64,000 bases of DNA from Mariannaea sp. PMI_226 (taxonomy: Eukaryota > Ascomycota > Sordariomycetes > Hypocreales > Nectriaceae). Position numbers and translations under genes: made by a program. Shown one piece after another: positions 22,600-32,941 of this stretch. The first letter of the stretch is position 1. Every line of letters starts with the position of its first letter. The stretch covers positions 62,001-126,000 of the forward strand of contig JANFOG010000020.1 in assembly GCA_024336345.1 (NCBI GenBank). The letters run 5' to 3'. A model generated the notes under the pieces. It searched no databases. It saw only the letters and a list, made by a program, of their open reading frames with translations, and was not told the DNA's origin.

Positions 22600-23640
22600 C
22601 TTTCTTCGTGACGATTGTCTTCAATGACATCGAGCTTCGCGAGCTCTTGACATCGCCTTCGGGCGCTACTTCTCACGTCTTATTTGCGGCTTCTTCTTAC
22701 CTCGATATTCCGGCTTCGCGAGCCCTCGACATTCCGGCTCTGCGCCCTCGGTTTCCCGTACGACCGACCTCTGCAGCCTCGGCTGCCCAGACGACATTTG
22801 CGGCATCCTGCTGCTTGACATTGGTGGGTTCATCGCACCCTCATCCTCACCCTCACCTGCAGTTTAACGCTGCCTCGACCGACGAACTTTGCAGCTTTGC
22901 TGCCCGAACAAAACCAGCAGCCGCTAGCTGCGCGACTTCTTGGGCCGTCTGGTGCCCGCTTATCTCGCCGCACGGGCCCCAAATGGCTCGCTGCCCTTTT
23001 GGCAGCTCGTAAGCTGCATGACCGATCTCTGCAGTCGTGTACTGCCCAGAGAACCTCTTCTTCTTTGCAGCCTCGGCTGCCGCCCGGGACACGATCGGGC
23101 TTCGACGATTTGTCTCACTGGCTGAGACCACTAGACAAAACCGCTGGGTCGAAATGGTACAGAGCTTACCTGGAGATCGTGGAACGAGGCGACTGCCTCG
23201 TCTACAAAACAGCGTTCTAGCCGCTTTGGGTTTTTCTCCTGCGAGGGCTTTCCCCAAGGATGCACGGTTTAGGTCGCAGCTACTGGCGATCTGAGAGGAC
23301 ATAGAACTCTTACCTTAGGGTATGGAAAGCTACTTGATCTATCTGTGCAAGAGAATTCTAGGCTGGAGTGGGATCTGTTCCCGCTGACGGGATGCCCTTT
23401 TGAAAGGAAAGCGCCATTGTGCCGATGATATGCTGGATGAACTAGATGGAATAGCAGTTGCATTGAACTTTGCCTGAACAACCTGCTTTGACGTCCAAGA
23501 CGATGTGCTTGAAACTTCCGTAGGGCTGGCGACGGATAGGAAGGTGCCACTTGGGGGAAGGGGCCGCGACGCTCTCTGTTGATGCGAGTGGACATTGCGG
23601 ATGCTCTAGGTGAATTCGGATGCGACAGCAATTATAGATA
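22600..23640. other. GC-richer segment with overlapping unsupported frames
   Basis: Base composition changes to GC-rich compared with both flanks, and long frames overlap on both strands (for example 22853-23302 minus and 22608-23012 plus). None has a recognisable domain or splice pattern. It may be a degraded transposon or an imported segment. Confidence 0.35.
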
Positions 23641-23799
23641 GTTTAGCTCAGCACGTCCTGTGCCCCAGCAGGGGACTTTTCGGGGCCGATGGCTCCCCGG
23701 ACGAAAAACACACATAACATAACGTAACATAAATAGTCAAGCTCAACCCTGCCTGTCAAAGCTGTCTCTTCTAACACAGCGATGTTTTTGGGCAGGCCA

Positions 23800-24000
23800 C
23801 TATCAGCAACTGGAACCTGTTGAACAGAAGGCATATGCAGGGGCGTCACGTGCAGAGCAGGGATCTTAAGATTGCGCATAGAACCAGTAGACCCTTCAGG
23901 GACAGAAACTGAAAAAAAAAAAAGAAAGACGACATGATGAAGATACTGCATTGGATCAATCGACCGAATACAGTACACGTAATGTCTGACAGAACCATTG
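23800..24000 (-). repeat. Dispersed coding-like repeat, copy 1 (minus)
   Basis: On the minus strand this shares CAGACATTACGTG, ATCCAA(T/A)(T/G)CAGT(A/G)TCTTC and a block encoding MRNLKIPA-HVTP-HMPSVQ with the copies at 46320-46456 and 55790-55900. A 4-base insertion (CTGT) and a poly(T) expansion are specific to this copy. A retrotransposon LTR-plus-gag junction is possible. Confidence 0.6.
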
Positions 24001-24009
24001 GCCCATCAT

Positions 24010-24410
24010 CATGAGGCCCCTTCCCTGCTGCTTGCTTTTAACACCAGCCCAGGCACTCGACAGCACTGGCGAAGCCTCCAAGGGCGCCAGGATCATTTGG
24101 CAGCTTTTCACCGATAGCATCCTAGTATCATATTCTTTTGCCCTCGTGGTTTCCATTCAACGGCCTCTCAATGCTTGTCTGCAGGGTATCTGCCCCTTCA
24201 ATGCAAAGCACAACACGAAGGGCTCCCCTTCAACGCGAGCCGGTAAGCATTGTTGGGGGGGAAGTGGGGGGGTGTCATTGACTCTTTTAATGCCTCTAAC
24301 TCTAACATCATGTATTTTTGCGTCCCGTTCGATATTTCCGAGGCGCGCGTCCAACGAGTACAGGTGGCGTGAGACCTACACCTATTGATGTATCTCTGAC
24401 CTACAGCGTA
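24010..24410. other. No supported gene
   Basis: Overlapping short frames on both strands only; a G-rich run lies at 24253-24272. Nothing can be assigned. Confidence 0.35.
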
Positions 24411-24417
24411 GAGTGAT

Positions 24418-24532
24418 ACGAGCGTCCGCCTGGTCGTGCTGTAATAAATATGTTAGACAGCTTCTCGTGCACCGAATTTGGATGACCACAGCAAAATAAA
24501 AATGTAAACAATAGAAATCAGCGGACACTTGT
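24418..24532. mobile_element. MITE-like element, AGCGTCCGC ends, copy 1
   Basis: The left end ACGAGCGTCCGC and the right end GCGGACACTTGT are inverted repeats with 10 of 12 matches. The interior shares AATTTGGATG, CACAGCAAAATAAAAA and TGTAAA with the element at 52236-52350, in the same order. About 115 bp, non-coding. Confidence 0.6.
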
Positions 24533-24539
24533 TTTGCCC

Positions 24540-25150
24540 TACCCTGTACCTGCTCTAGAGGTTCCCGAAATATTTGTCGTAGTTACCAAGTATCAAACAA
24601 GCACTCAGCACGCACCACCTTGCGTGCCTGTGGCTTTACCACGATGCTAATTAAAGCATGGTCCAACATACTCTTACACTGGTGATAGCAGTTCTGCCCA
24701 TTGTGGCTTTATGGGAAATAATCAAAAAGTTGCTGATCATCTGGGAAGAGGGGATCTGGTTCGATGGTGAATTTGTGACATGGCCAAGTCCGTTTCAGGC
24801 TTTGTTATGCCCCTTGTTCTAAAGACCATATTCGTCACATTGCGCTGTACACAGCCAAATTGTGCCTTCGGTGGCCCGTGCGGAAGCTTGTTTCATATTG
24901 GACGACCGCGACAGTTATAGCAGGAGCCACTGGACCCTGATGGCACACTTTTAGCCATATTTTTCGGCCACTAGTGGCTCATCTAATGGTGTCATCGATT
25001 TTTAGCCCGTCCCTGAGCTTCAAAGGACGGAAAGGGCCAGACGGGAAGACGATTCTGAACGTGATACGGCACAGAAGGGACCGAAACTAAGGGCCTCCGA
25101 AAATGGCGTTCGTTGGGAACAGACTTCGCAAGAAGGGCAATATTGTACTG
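24540..25150. other. No supported gene
   Basis: Short frames only, no motifs. A gene-free spacer between two MITE-like elements. Confidence 0.35.
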
Positions 25151-25155
25151 TAGTA

Positions 25156-25305
25156 TAGTCAAGTTCAAGCTCAGCGTCAGCATTATAGTATGACCGCATT
25201 GCCAAAATTGGACAAAACTGTCTCATTTGGAGAGTATTTCCGTCGATTCCTAGTTATTATCAAATTACTTTAACCGAAAAACTGACGCTGGACCTGGACT
25301 GACTG
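25156..25305. mobile_element. TA-flanked MITE, copy B (150 bp)
   Basis: It begins TAGTCAAGTTCAAGCTCAG, continues CGTCAGC, and ends CTGACGCTGGACCTGGACTG plus ACTG. TA lies on both sides (25154-25155 and 25306-25307). The interior shares ATCAAATTACTT with copy C and AATTTGA-type blocks with copies A and D. Confidence 0.8.
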
Positions 25306-25309
25306 TACA

Positions 25310-25685
25310 TTTCTTTGTTGCAGTCACTATCTCAGTCAATAAACCGCTCTCAATGATAACATTGATCTGATTTTGAAAGTGAGCCACCATGGCCATGGTC
25401 GCTATCGGAGTAAGCGTAATATGACGTAAAATTGCCCCACAAGCCTTTCACGGCCTTGCTCTGCTCAAGTCCAGTTTCGTGCTCACCTGCTTGTCATAGC
25501 GTACTATATGGGGATGTTGGTCGGTGCAGAAAGCATGTGACCTTCAACCGTTGTGGGCGGCACGCTTTCTGGCTGTTTCGGTATGGATTTCCTCCCCTTC
25601 TCCAAGTTTCAGTGGGGCTCAAGTATGGGGACAATTGAGGTATATAAGGCGTGTCACCCGGCATATGTGTCAATGCCTTCTCATG
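25310..25685. other. Spacer, no supported gene
   Basis: A short plus-strand frame at 25432-25638 is unsupported. The segment runs directly into the tandem array. Confidence 0.35.
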
Positions 25686-25689
25686 CTTT

Positions 25690-27130
25690 CTGAGCTGCCC
25701 TGACGTTGCCTTGCTCGCTCAGCCTTTGATATGATTCTGTCCTGAGCCACCCTGTTGCGCTTACAATGTCGCAGATGGCCTTGTGCAAGCCTTGATGATG
25801 AACTCTGTCATGAGCCACCCTGTTGCGCTTACAACTTCGCAGGGTTTGGCCTTGCGCAGCCTTGATGATGAACTCTGTCATGAGCCACCCTGTTGCGCTT
25901 ACAACTTCGTAGGGTTTGGCCTTGCGCAGCCTTGATGATGAACTCTGTCATGAGCCACCCTGTTGCTGCTTTGCGTTTATCGCAACGTGGCCTTGCGCAG
26001 CCATGATTATGACTCTGTCATGAGCCACCCTGTTGCCGCCTGCGAAGTTGTAAGTAGCCTTGCGCAGCCTTGATGATGACTCTGTCATGAGCCACCCTGT
26101 TGCCGCCTGCGAAGTTGTAAGTAGCCTTGCGCAGCCTTGATGATGACTCTGTCATGAGCCACCCTGTTGCCGCCTGCGATGTTGTAAGTAGCCTTGCGCA
26201 GCCTTGATACGACTCTGTCATGAGCCAAGTGGCTCTGAGCAACCTTTGATATGATTCTGTCCTGAGCCACCCTGTTGCGCTTACAACTTCGCAGGGTTTG
26301 GCCTTGCGCAGCCTTGATGATGAACTCTGTCATGAGCCACCCTGTTGCTGCTTGCGTTTATCGTAACGTGGCCTTGCGCAGCCATGATTATGACTCTGTC
26401 ATGAGCCACCCTGTTGCCGCCTGCGATGTTGTAAGTAGCCTTGCGCAGCCTTGATACGACTCTGTCATGAGCCAAGTGGCTCTGAGCAACCTTTGATATG
26501 ATTCTGTCCTGAGCCACCCTGTTGCGCTTACAACTTCGCAGGGTTTGGCCTTGCGCAGCCTTGATGATGAACTCTGTCATGAGCCACCCTGTTGCTGCTT
26601 GCGTTTATCGTAACGTGGCCTTGCGCAGCCATGATTATGACTCTGTCATGAGCCACCCTGTTGCCGCCTGCGATGTTGTAAGTAGCCTTGCGCAGCCTTG
26701 ATACGAACTCTGTCATGAGCCAAGTGGCTCTGAGCAACCTTTGATATGATTCTGTCCTGAGCCACCCTGTTGCGCTTACAACTTCGCAGGGTTTGGCCTT
26801 GCGCAGCCTTGATGATGAACTCTGTCATGAGCCACCCTGTTGCGCTTACAACTTCGCAGGGTTTGGCCTTGCGCAGCCTTGATGATGAACTCTGTCATGA
26901 GCCACCCTGTTGCTGCTTGCGTTTATCGTAACGTGGCCTTGCGCAGCCATGATTATGACTCCGTCATGAGCCACCCTGTTGCCGCCTCGATGTTGTAAGT
27001 AGCCTTGCGCAGCCTTGATTATGACGCCGTCATGAGCCACCCTGTTGCCGCCTCGATGTTGCAAGTAGCCTTGCGCAAGCCTTGATACGAACTCTGTCAT
27101 AAGCCAAGTGGCCTTGAGCAGCCTTTGATA
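25690..27130. repeat. 1.4-kb tandem array of ~42-70 bp units with ~247-bp higher-order repeats
   Basis: About twenty units share the frame TCTGTCATGAGCCACCCTG at the join and GCCTTGCGCAGCC inside. Four variant types can be told apart: a 70-bp type with GCTTACAACTTCGCAGGG, a 69-70-bp type with GCGTTTATCGTAACGTGG, a 66-68-bp type with GCGA(A/T)GTTGTAAGTAG, and a 42-bp short type with AAGTGGCTCTGAGCAACC. From about 26222 the block short-70-69-66 repeats as a higher-order unit, with the short type at 26222, 26470 and 26717. Minus-strand frames cross the array, but the frame shifts between units because unit lengths are not all multiples of three. Confidence 0.95.
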
Positions 27131-27575
27131 TGTTTACTAATGTCAGACACAGCACTGCGAGGGTCTCATATGACTCGTTGGAAGACGGGTAAAATCGTAG
27201 GACAATGCCGGGTCGAGATTTCCCACTGGCGCGGCAAAAGGAGGCCCTGCCTCATCAGCGGCGCTACTTAGAGATCAAACATACGGTACAGGCGTACATC
27301 AGAGGCAGGCGAGGGTAGGAGGGTATTTGGAGGAAAGGATCAGGACATTCTTCGAAGAACTCATTGGGGCGCTATTTTCTTCCTTATACCCTTGGAGGGG
27401 TAGATGGCTGGTTAGGGTGAAATATGGTGGGGGCTGGTCCTGTGGCTGTTAGCAACGACCTCTCTACCCGGGCATAGCTAATGCGCTGATCACGCTGGCC
27501 AAACCCGGGTAGGATCAATCAACAGCAACAACATCACAGATACAATCACATAACCGCGCGGTAAAACTTTTGCTG
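27131..27575. other. Spacer, no supported gene
   Basis: No gene is supported. It contains an ACCCGGG...CCCGGGT inverted pair around 27466-27512 that could form a hairpin; function unknown. Confidence 0.35.
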
Positions 27576-27577
27576 TA

Positions 27578-27737
27578 CAGTCACGTACATGCTCAGCGTC
27601 AGCATTATAAACATAAAAGCATACCAAAAGCGCACAACATTGCCTAATTTTGATTTTGGAACTATTAGTTAGTAACTTAGCTGGCCATCATCAAATTACT
27701 TAAATCGAAACACTGACACTGAGCTTGTACTTGGCTG
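27578..27737. mobile_element. TA-flanked MITE, copy C (160 bp)
   Basis: It begins CAGTCACGTACATGCTCAG and ends GAGCTTGTACTTGGCTG, with flanking TA at 27576-27577 and 27738-27739. It is the longest copy of the family and keeps both ends well. Confidence 0.85.
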
Positions 27738-27913
27738 TACAACCACTGTAATCTGATAGAGCTGTTAGTATAGTTGACATTGATGCAAGGGTGTGCTGGC
27801 ACATAGGGGCATATTGGGTTGGGTTGGTTAGTGCATTACTAAGACAACGGCGTATGTTCCGTCACGGTAGCGGCCCGATCATCGGAGCGGAAAGAAAGGC
27901 CAGGCTTTCAGAT

Positions 27914-28375
27914 TGTCATGAACCTAGATTCTGGTTATATGAGAAGGAAGGCGTGTGTGTATTGAAGGTGGAGAAAAATCCCTCATCCAGGTTTAGTTAC
28001 ATCCTTATATCCCTCGAGCTCTGTAATATCCTTATATGCAAAAGTACACTCCCTTGATCCTTGACACAGATGTCATGAACCTAGATTCTGGTTATATCAG
28101 CAGGAAGATGTGTGTGTATTCATTGTGGAGAAAACGCCTCATCTAGGTTTAGTTACATCCTTATAGCCCTCGGGCTCTATGGTATCTTGATATCCAGAAA
28201 ACACTCCCTTGGCCCTTTAGACTTATAGTCTGTCTAGTATTCTTAGTCAACGCGTCACGCCCTCATGAACCTAGATTCTGGTTATATGAGTTGGAAGGTG
28301 TGTGTGTGTATTGGCACTCAGGTTTAGTTACATCCTTATATCCCTTGAGCTCAGTAATATCCTATGGTTCATATT
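27914..28375 (+). repeat. Three tandem copies of a ~155-bp repeat
   Basis: Copies start at about 27914, 28071 and 28261 with TCATGAACCTAGATTCTGG. They also share AGGTTTAGTTACATCCTTAT and CTCCCTTG (the last only in the first two). The third copy is shortened internally. A diverged fourth piece lies at 34783-34850. No coding function is visible. Confidence 0.8.
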
Positions 28376-28379
28376 TCTG

Positions 28380-28688
28380 TTGCGCTTACGTTATCTGTGG
28401 TACTGGTCCTGAGGGGCCAATTTCCTGCATTTTACCCTTCTTCAATACATCAGATGGTGCCAGCCACACCGCTCTGTCCGACAGATTCAAACAATCAGTG
28501 CTCCTGTAGGCGAGACGGACCTGATCGCTAATTGTGCCTACCATTGTGTGATGAGAAGAAAGTAGTCGTAGACGAGAGATTCAAAAACATAATGGGCAAA
28601 ATACTCTGCACCCACAGCACTAGGGTGGGGATTCATAATGTGACAGCGCATATTCACTCCTGTGTACATGTGTGTTCATTTATTACTG
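28380..28688. other. Spacer between repeats, no supported gene
   Basis: No gene or recognisable element is seen between the tandem repeats and MITE copy D. Confidence 0.35.
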
Positions 28689-28690
28689 TG

Positions 28691-28837
28691 CAGTGAGGTA
28701 CCGGCTGAGCGTCAATTTTGGTTGGAGTAATTTGATAGAAACGAGATAAATCAATTGATATGCCTCCCAATTCAGACAATTTTATCCATTCTTCAAACTG
28801 AAAATGCTGAGGCCGAGCTTGTACTTGATTATAACTG
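28691..28837. mobile_element. TA-flanked MITE, copy D (147 bp), in P450 promoter region
   Basis: It begins CAGTGAGGTACCGGCTGAG and ends with TGAGGCCGAGCTTGTACTTG and ATTATAACTG, followed by TA. The left flank is TG instead of TA, so that side is worn. The right end is about 180 bases upstream of the likely P450 start codon, so it may lie within the promoter. Confidence 0.75.
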
Positions 28838-29014
28838 TACAGACTCTAGAAAAAGTTAGCCAGTCTATCTATAGACTTTCGTATCCAGACGAAGATTCAT
28901 ATAAGCGGGCTTCACCTTATCTATACGACATTGCTGCGTCAGCTTTCCCTACAGATTATACTCGACTCGTCTTTGTTCCTTGTAATTTGCCATCCCGAAT
29001 CAAACATTCTCAAC

Positions 29015-30625
29015 ATGTCCATATACCTACTGCCTCTCCTCGCTGCCCACGCCTTGTTAGCTTACATGCGGTCCCGTGAACTTAATGGCGACACATTCTA
29101 CGCCATAGTTATATCCTGGACGGTGACTTGGTGTCTTTATCTCATCGCCTGGCGCTGTTGGATCTACCCAAACTATTGCTCACCGTTGAAGCATATACCA
29201 ACGGTGGATGGATTCCCGCTCTGGGGCCAATTTTTCGACATCATGACTCAGGAGTGCGGAGTTCCGCAGCGTCGTTGGCACCAACAGTATGGGCCCATTA
29301 TTCGTTACTTCTTGCTGTTCGGTTCAGAGAGGGTTTCAGTAGCGAATGAAGACGATTTAAAACGGATCCTTACGGAGAGCCCATACAACTATTGCAAGCC
29401 GATTCGAGACAAGTTGTGGATGAGTGCAATCTTCGGGAAGGGATTATTGCTGGCCGAGGGCAAGGAACATGACATGCAAAGAAAAATAGTGGCTCCCGCT
29501 TTCTCAACACAGTCCATACGAGCAATGGCCCCGGTCATCTGGGAGAAAGCACTGCTCATGTCAAAATATTTGCAGGATGAAATCAGTGATGCCGATATGG
29601 GCACTAAATCTATCGAAATATCTGACTGGCTCAACCGTGCCACATTGGACATTATTGCGAAGATAGGGTTTGGTTATGACACCAAATCTTTGGAAGCACC
29701 TACATCACGGTTTCGAAATGCATGCCATACCGTGTTTACCTGTGGCTTTTGGTCTCGCATATGTCACGCGATAAATGCCTCTCTGCCAGAGTTTAAATGC
29801 CTACCAGTCCAAATAAACCAGAATATGGAGCAATCGCACAACATAATCATCAATACGGCGTCTGATATCATCCGGAGGAAACAAGAGGAAGCAACGAGTG
29901 ACACGGTCAAGGATATCATGGCGTTGATCACTGAGAATAACCTGAGTATTCAAGATGCAGGCGAGAGAGGCCTGACTTTTGAGACAATGCGGGATCAGGT
30001 AATCACGTTCCTCGGCGCAGGCCATGATACTACGGCCACTGCCGTGGCTTGGGCTCTTCATCTACTATCTACACACCCCAAGGTCCAGTCCCAGCTGCGG
30101 CAAGAGATCAGAACCCATTTCCCATTCCTGTTTGAATCAGGGACCGGATTTGGTACCTCCAGGCTAGCCGACACTGATGTTGACCAACTCCCTTATCTCG
30201 ACAACGTTTGCCGTGAATGCTTCCGGTATATTCCGCCTATCCCACTGATAGTTCGCGAGACCCTCGTGGATGACGTGCTCTCTGGTCATTACGTGCCAGC
30301 TGGAACTGTCATTTACATGGTTGCCAACACCATCAATCACCTTCCCACATATTGGGGCGAGAATGCTGACGAGTTTGACCCGGACCGTTGGGACAATCTG
30401 CCCACGGCGTGGAGAAACCATGCCTTCATGACCTTTTCCCACGGGCCCCGGGCCTGTGTTGGACGGAAAATTTCTGAGACTGGGATGAAGATAATCCTTT
30501 GTTGCCTACTTAGTATATTCCAATTTAAGAGAGACGAGTCGACTATAGACCCAGAAGCTAATAAGACGTGGAAGCTGGCACTGATGCCCAGAGACGGTGT
30601 TTGGCTTAATGTGACCGTCATATAA
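29015..30625 (+). CDS. Cytochrome P450 monooxygenase, 536 aa
   Basis: This is an intronless frame. I chose the ATG at 29015, which puts the hydrophobic membrane anchor at the N-terminus (MSIYLLPLLAAHALLAYM, then a second hydrophobic segment YAIVISWTVTWCLYLIAW). An in-frame ATG at 28931 would add a polar leader. Conserved elements in order are the I-helix oxygen-activation motif AGHDTTA, the K-helix ExxR (ECFR), the FDPDRW region, and the haem-thiolate loop FSHGPRACVG with its Cys ligand. Complete and probably active, it should sit in the ER membrane and take electrons from P450 reductase. Substrate is unknown; no biosynthetic cluster partners are nearby. Lack of introns is unusual for a fungal P450. 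Confidence 0.93.
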   Translation: MSIYLLPLLAAHALLAYMRSRELNGDTFYAIVISWTVTWCLYLIAWRCWIYPNYCSPLKHIPTVDGFPLWGQFFDIMTQECGVPQRRWHQQYGPIIRYFLLFGSERVSVANEDDLKRILTESPYNYCKPIRDKLWMSAIFGKGLLLAEGKEHDMQRKIVAPAFSTQSIRAMAPVIWEKALLMSKYLQDEISDADMGTKSIEISDWLNRATLDIIAKIGFGYDTKSLEAPTSRFRNACHTVFTCGFWSRICHAINASLPEFKCLPVQINQNMEQSHNIIINTASDIIRRKQEEATSDTVKDIMALITENNLSIQDAGERGLTFETMRDQVITFLGAGHDTTATAVAWALHLLSTHPKVQSQLRQEIRTHFPFLFESGTGFGTSRLADTDVDQLPYLDNVCRECFRYIPPIPLIVRETLVDDVLSGHYVPAGTVIYMVANTINHLPTYWGENADEFDPDRWDNLPTAWRNHAFMTFSHGPRACVGRKISETGMKIILCCLLSIFQFKRDESTIDPEANKTWKLALMPRDGVWLNVTVI

Positions 30626-30629
30626 CTTG

Positions 30630-32938
30630 GTTGGTTGTTTCCTGGGGATTGCTCGGCCGTGGGGTTGTTGGAAACTCGACCTTTCCATTGGAGGGTTGTA
30701 AGAAAATAGGACGATAGGAATGTTATAGGGCACTTGGTGGTGGGCAAAGAAAAATGACCATGTAATTACTTGTTATCCCGGAGTTGGGGGAATAAACCCT
30801 GTTTTGTACAGATGACGAATAGCGCCGCCAGTAGTCGATGCGAGTGGAACGGTACAGGGCCGTGGACCACGCTTTGTGGCTCCCGCGACGTGTGAATGTG
30901 TAAGTATTGACGCGAAGATACTAGTACAATCTTGATAGATTATCTTCAATACAATTGAGATTGAAAAGCTAAACACGCGGCGTATTTTTTGTTTACATTT
31001 TTCTATGTTCACATTTTAGGTAGCTTTTGCGCTAAATATACCGCGAGGTTAGGGTTACGCAGCAATAAACTTGTGTTCCAACATAAACGAACATTGATTG
31101 CTTGAACCTTCTTTCTTTCTCGATCTGTACATATGTACTATGCCGTTGGATTTATTTCTTCGATGGAGACTCGATGGTCTTCACCGCTGAATTGGCCTGA
31201 GCACAAATAGTAGGGAGAGCTCCAACTTCGAGCCGCCACCGTAAGCAGCCAAACTTTGTGGCTCTCACAATCGGTTGCTCTGCTCATCATCCTTTGACAG
31301 TCTGGTTGAGCCCAGAGTCGCATGGCCATTTACGCTAAATACATCGAGGATGTCCACTGTGGAGAAGAAGAAATGTATCATTTTATCTTACCATATCAAG
31401 GTTGTCGAGGACACACTGTGATTGGATACCAAAATGTCATTGTCTGCGTCCCAAAACTGGTTTATACTGTCCTGTATGCATACAAGATTCCCTCACAGAT
31501 CCATAGCTCGCCGCACCTCTCATATCTTCTGAAGAAGGGTAGATACTATATCAGATTTACGCGGATTTAGGTGAATACAAAGATACGGTACTGCATCTTA
31601 CTGACCTGTTGCATTGAGGTGTTTATGCAACTCTGTTTTCTCAGCATAGTTTCCTTCCTATTTCCAATATTGCTATGGGTAGCCATATGGAAGTGCCACT
31701 GAGTGTAAAACCGACTTCCTCTCTTAACATGGCCCTGTTGATTTTGGGCACGGAGAGCCTGCTATCGGTACCTGAACTTATATTGCGTAAGCCAGAATTG
31801 GACCAAATCCTCACCATCTTTTTTACAGTAGCTTCTGAAAGATAACCAGAAGTATCTGCCAGGCATGAAAGGCCAATAGTCAACAACTGGTATCCATAAC
31901 TGTAATATATACATACATCTAGCACAAAATAGGCCCTGCCTCGACTTCATTCGCATATTGCACGCTGTTGGCAACATGTTTTCGCTTGATCCCAATCACA
32001 AGGCTGCAAATGTTCTTTTTACGATGTTAAGATATTACATGCTCTGCTGTATTGTACTGTAGCCTTCTGTCTCTTTGTTTCTTTTGCGTGAGTACATTTA
32101 CCTCTGTGATATTGTACTACTGCACAATATGTACCACTAAGTTTACTATAGAAGGGCGTTCAATATCTGACGCAGAAAACGCGGCCTTTCTACCAACATA
32201 CGGCGGCGCGACCTTCAATTTGATCGTATGGGATATCACATGTGTATTGAGGAAGAGGACATCGTGTCCTCTCTGACCTTGTGCTGATTGGATTCACACG
32301 AGACATAAAAGACTATCCACGCCCCTGAAGTCGCTACATTGCGGAACGAGAGTTTATGGAACATTCAAGAACAGATGCATCGCGAAGCAGAATGAAGACC
32401 TTGTGTGGCCTAGATAAGTTAATACAGTGAGGACTTGCTATCGAAAGTGAAATCTTTTGACTTTGACAGGTTTCTTTTGTTCCCTCAACGTGCATGCCCT
32501 TTCTTCAAAATGCTAACATATTTATCCGTTCTATCATTATTGTACTGTATAGTACTATGCGCAAATCAATTATTGCACTGCGCAGAATGGTGCGTTTTGA
32601 TGGTCGAAAATTGTCCAGTGAAAGAACAGGCCAGTTTCATCCTTCGCTGCCCACCAAGTCTGAAAGTGCTCGTAGATTCAAGTTACATTACTTTGGGACA
32701 TGGGTACTGTCTTAAGTCACCGGGCCAGTGAACCTCCTTTGACCGCTAAGTGGCAAATTCCGTCCATATCTCTCTTTGGCGCGGCATCTGACGACATTGT
32801 TATGAGATGGTATAAAGCATCGCAACCAGCATGTTCCAGAATGACTTGATCTTTGCTCAACCTCTGAGAGGGCCGAATTTGCTTACTCACTTCTTGAATG
32901 GATGCTAGATATTTCGGCTCTGCTGTAGCATCGCACGA
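30630..32938. other. 2.3-kb intergenic region, no supported gene
   Basis: Short frames only on both strands, none with a motif. Contains the P450 3' UTR on the left and the promoter of the F-box/ankyrin gene on the right. No repeat family of this window was recognised here. Confidence 0.4.
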
Positions 32939-32941
32939 ACA

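Noticed and set aside
25690..27130. CRISPR-like array or repeat protein gene
   Set aside because: Units are contiguous without unique spacers, the organism is a fungus, and frames change between units because lengths are not all multiples of three.
31045..31058. Telomere-like GGTTAGGGTTA
   Set aside because: Only about one and a half units, inside unique sequence; no array.
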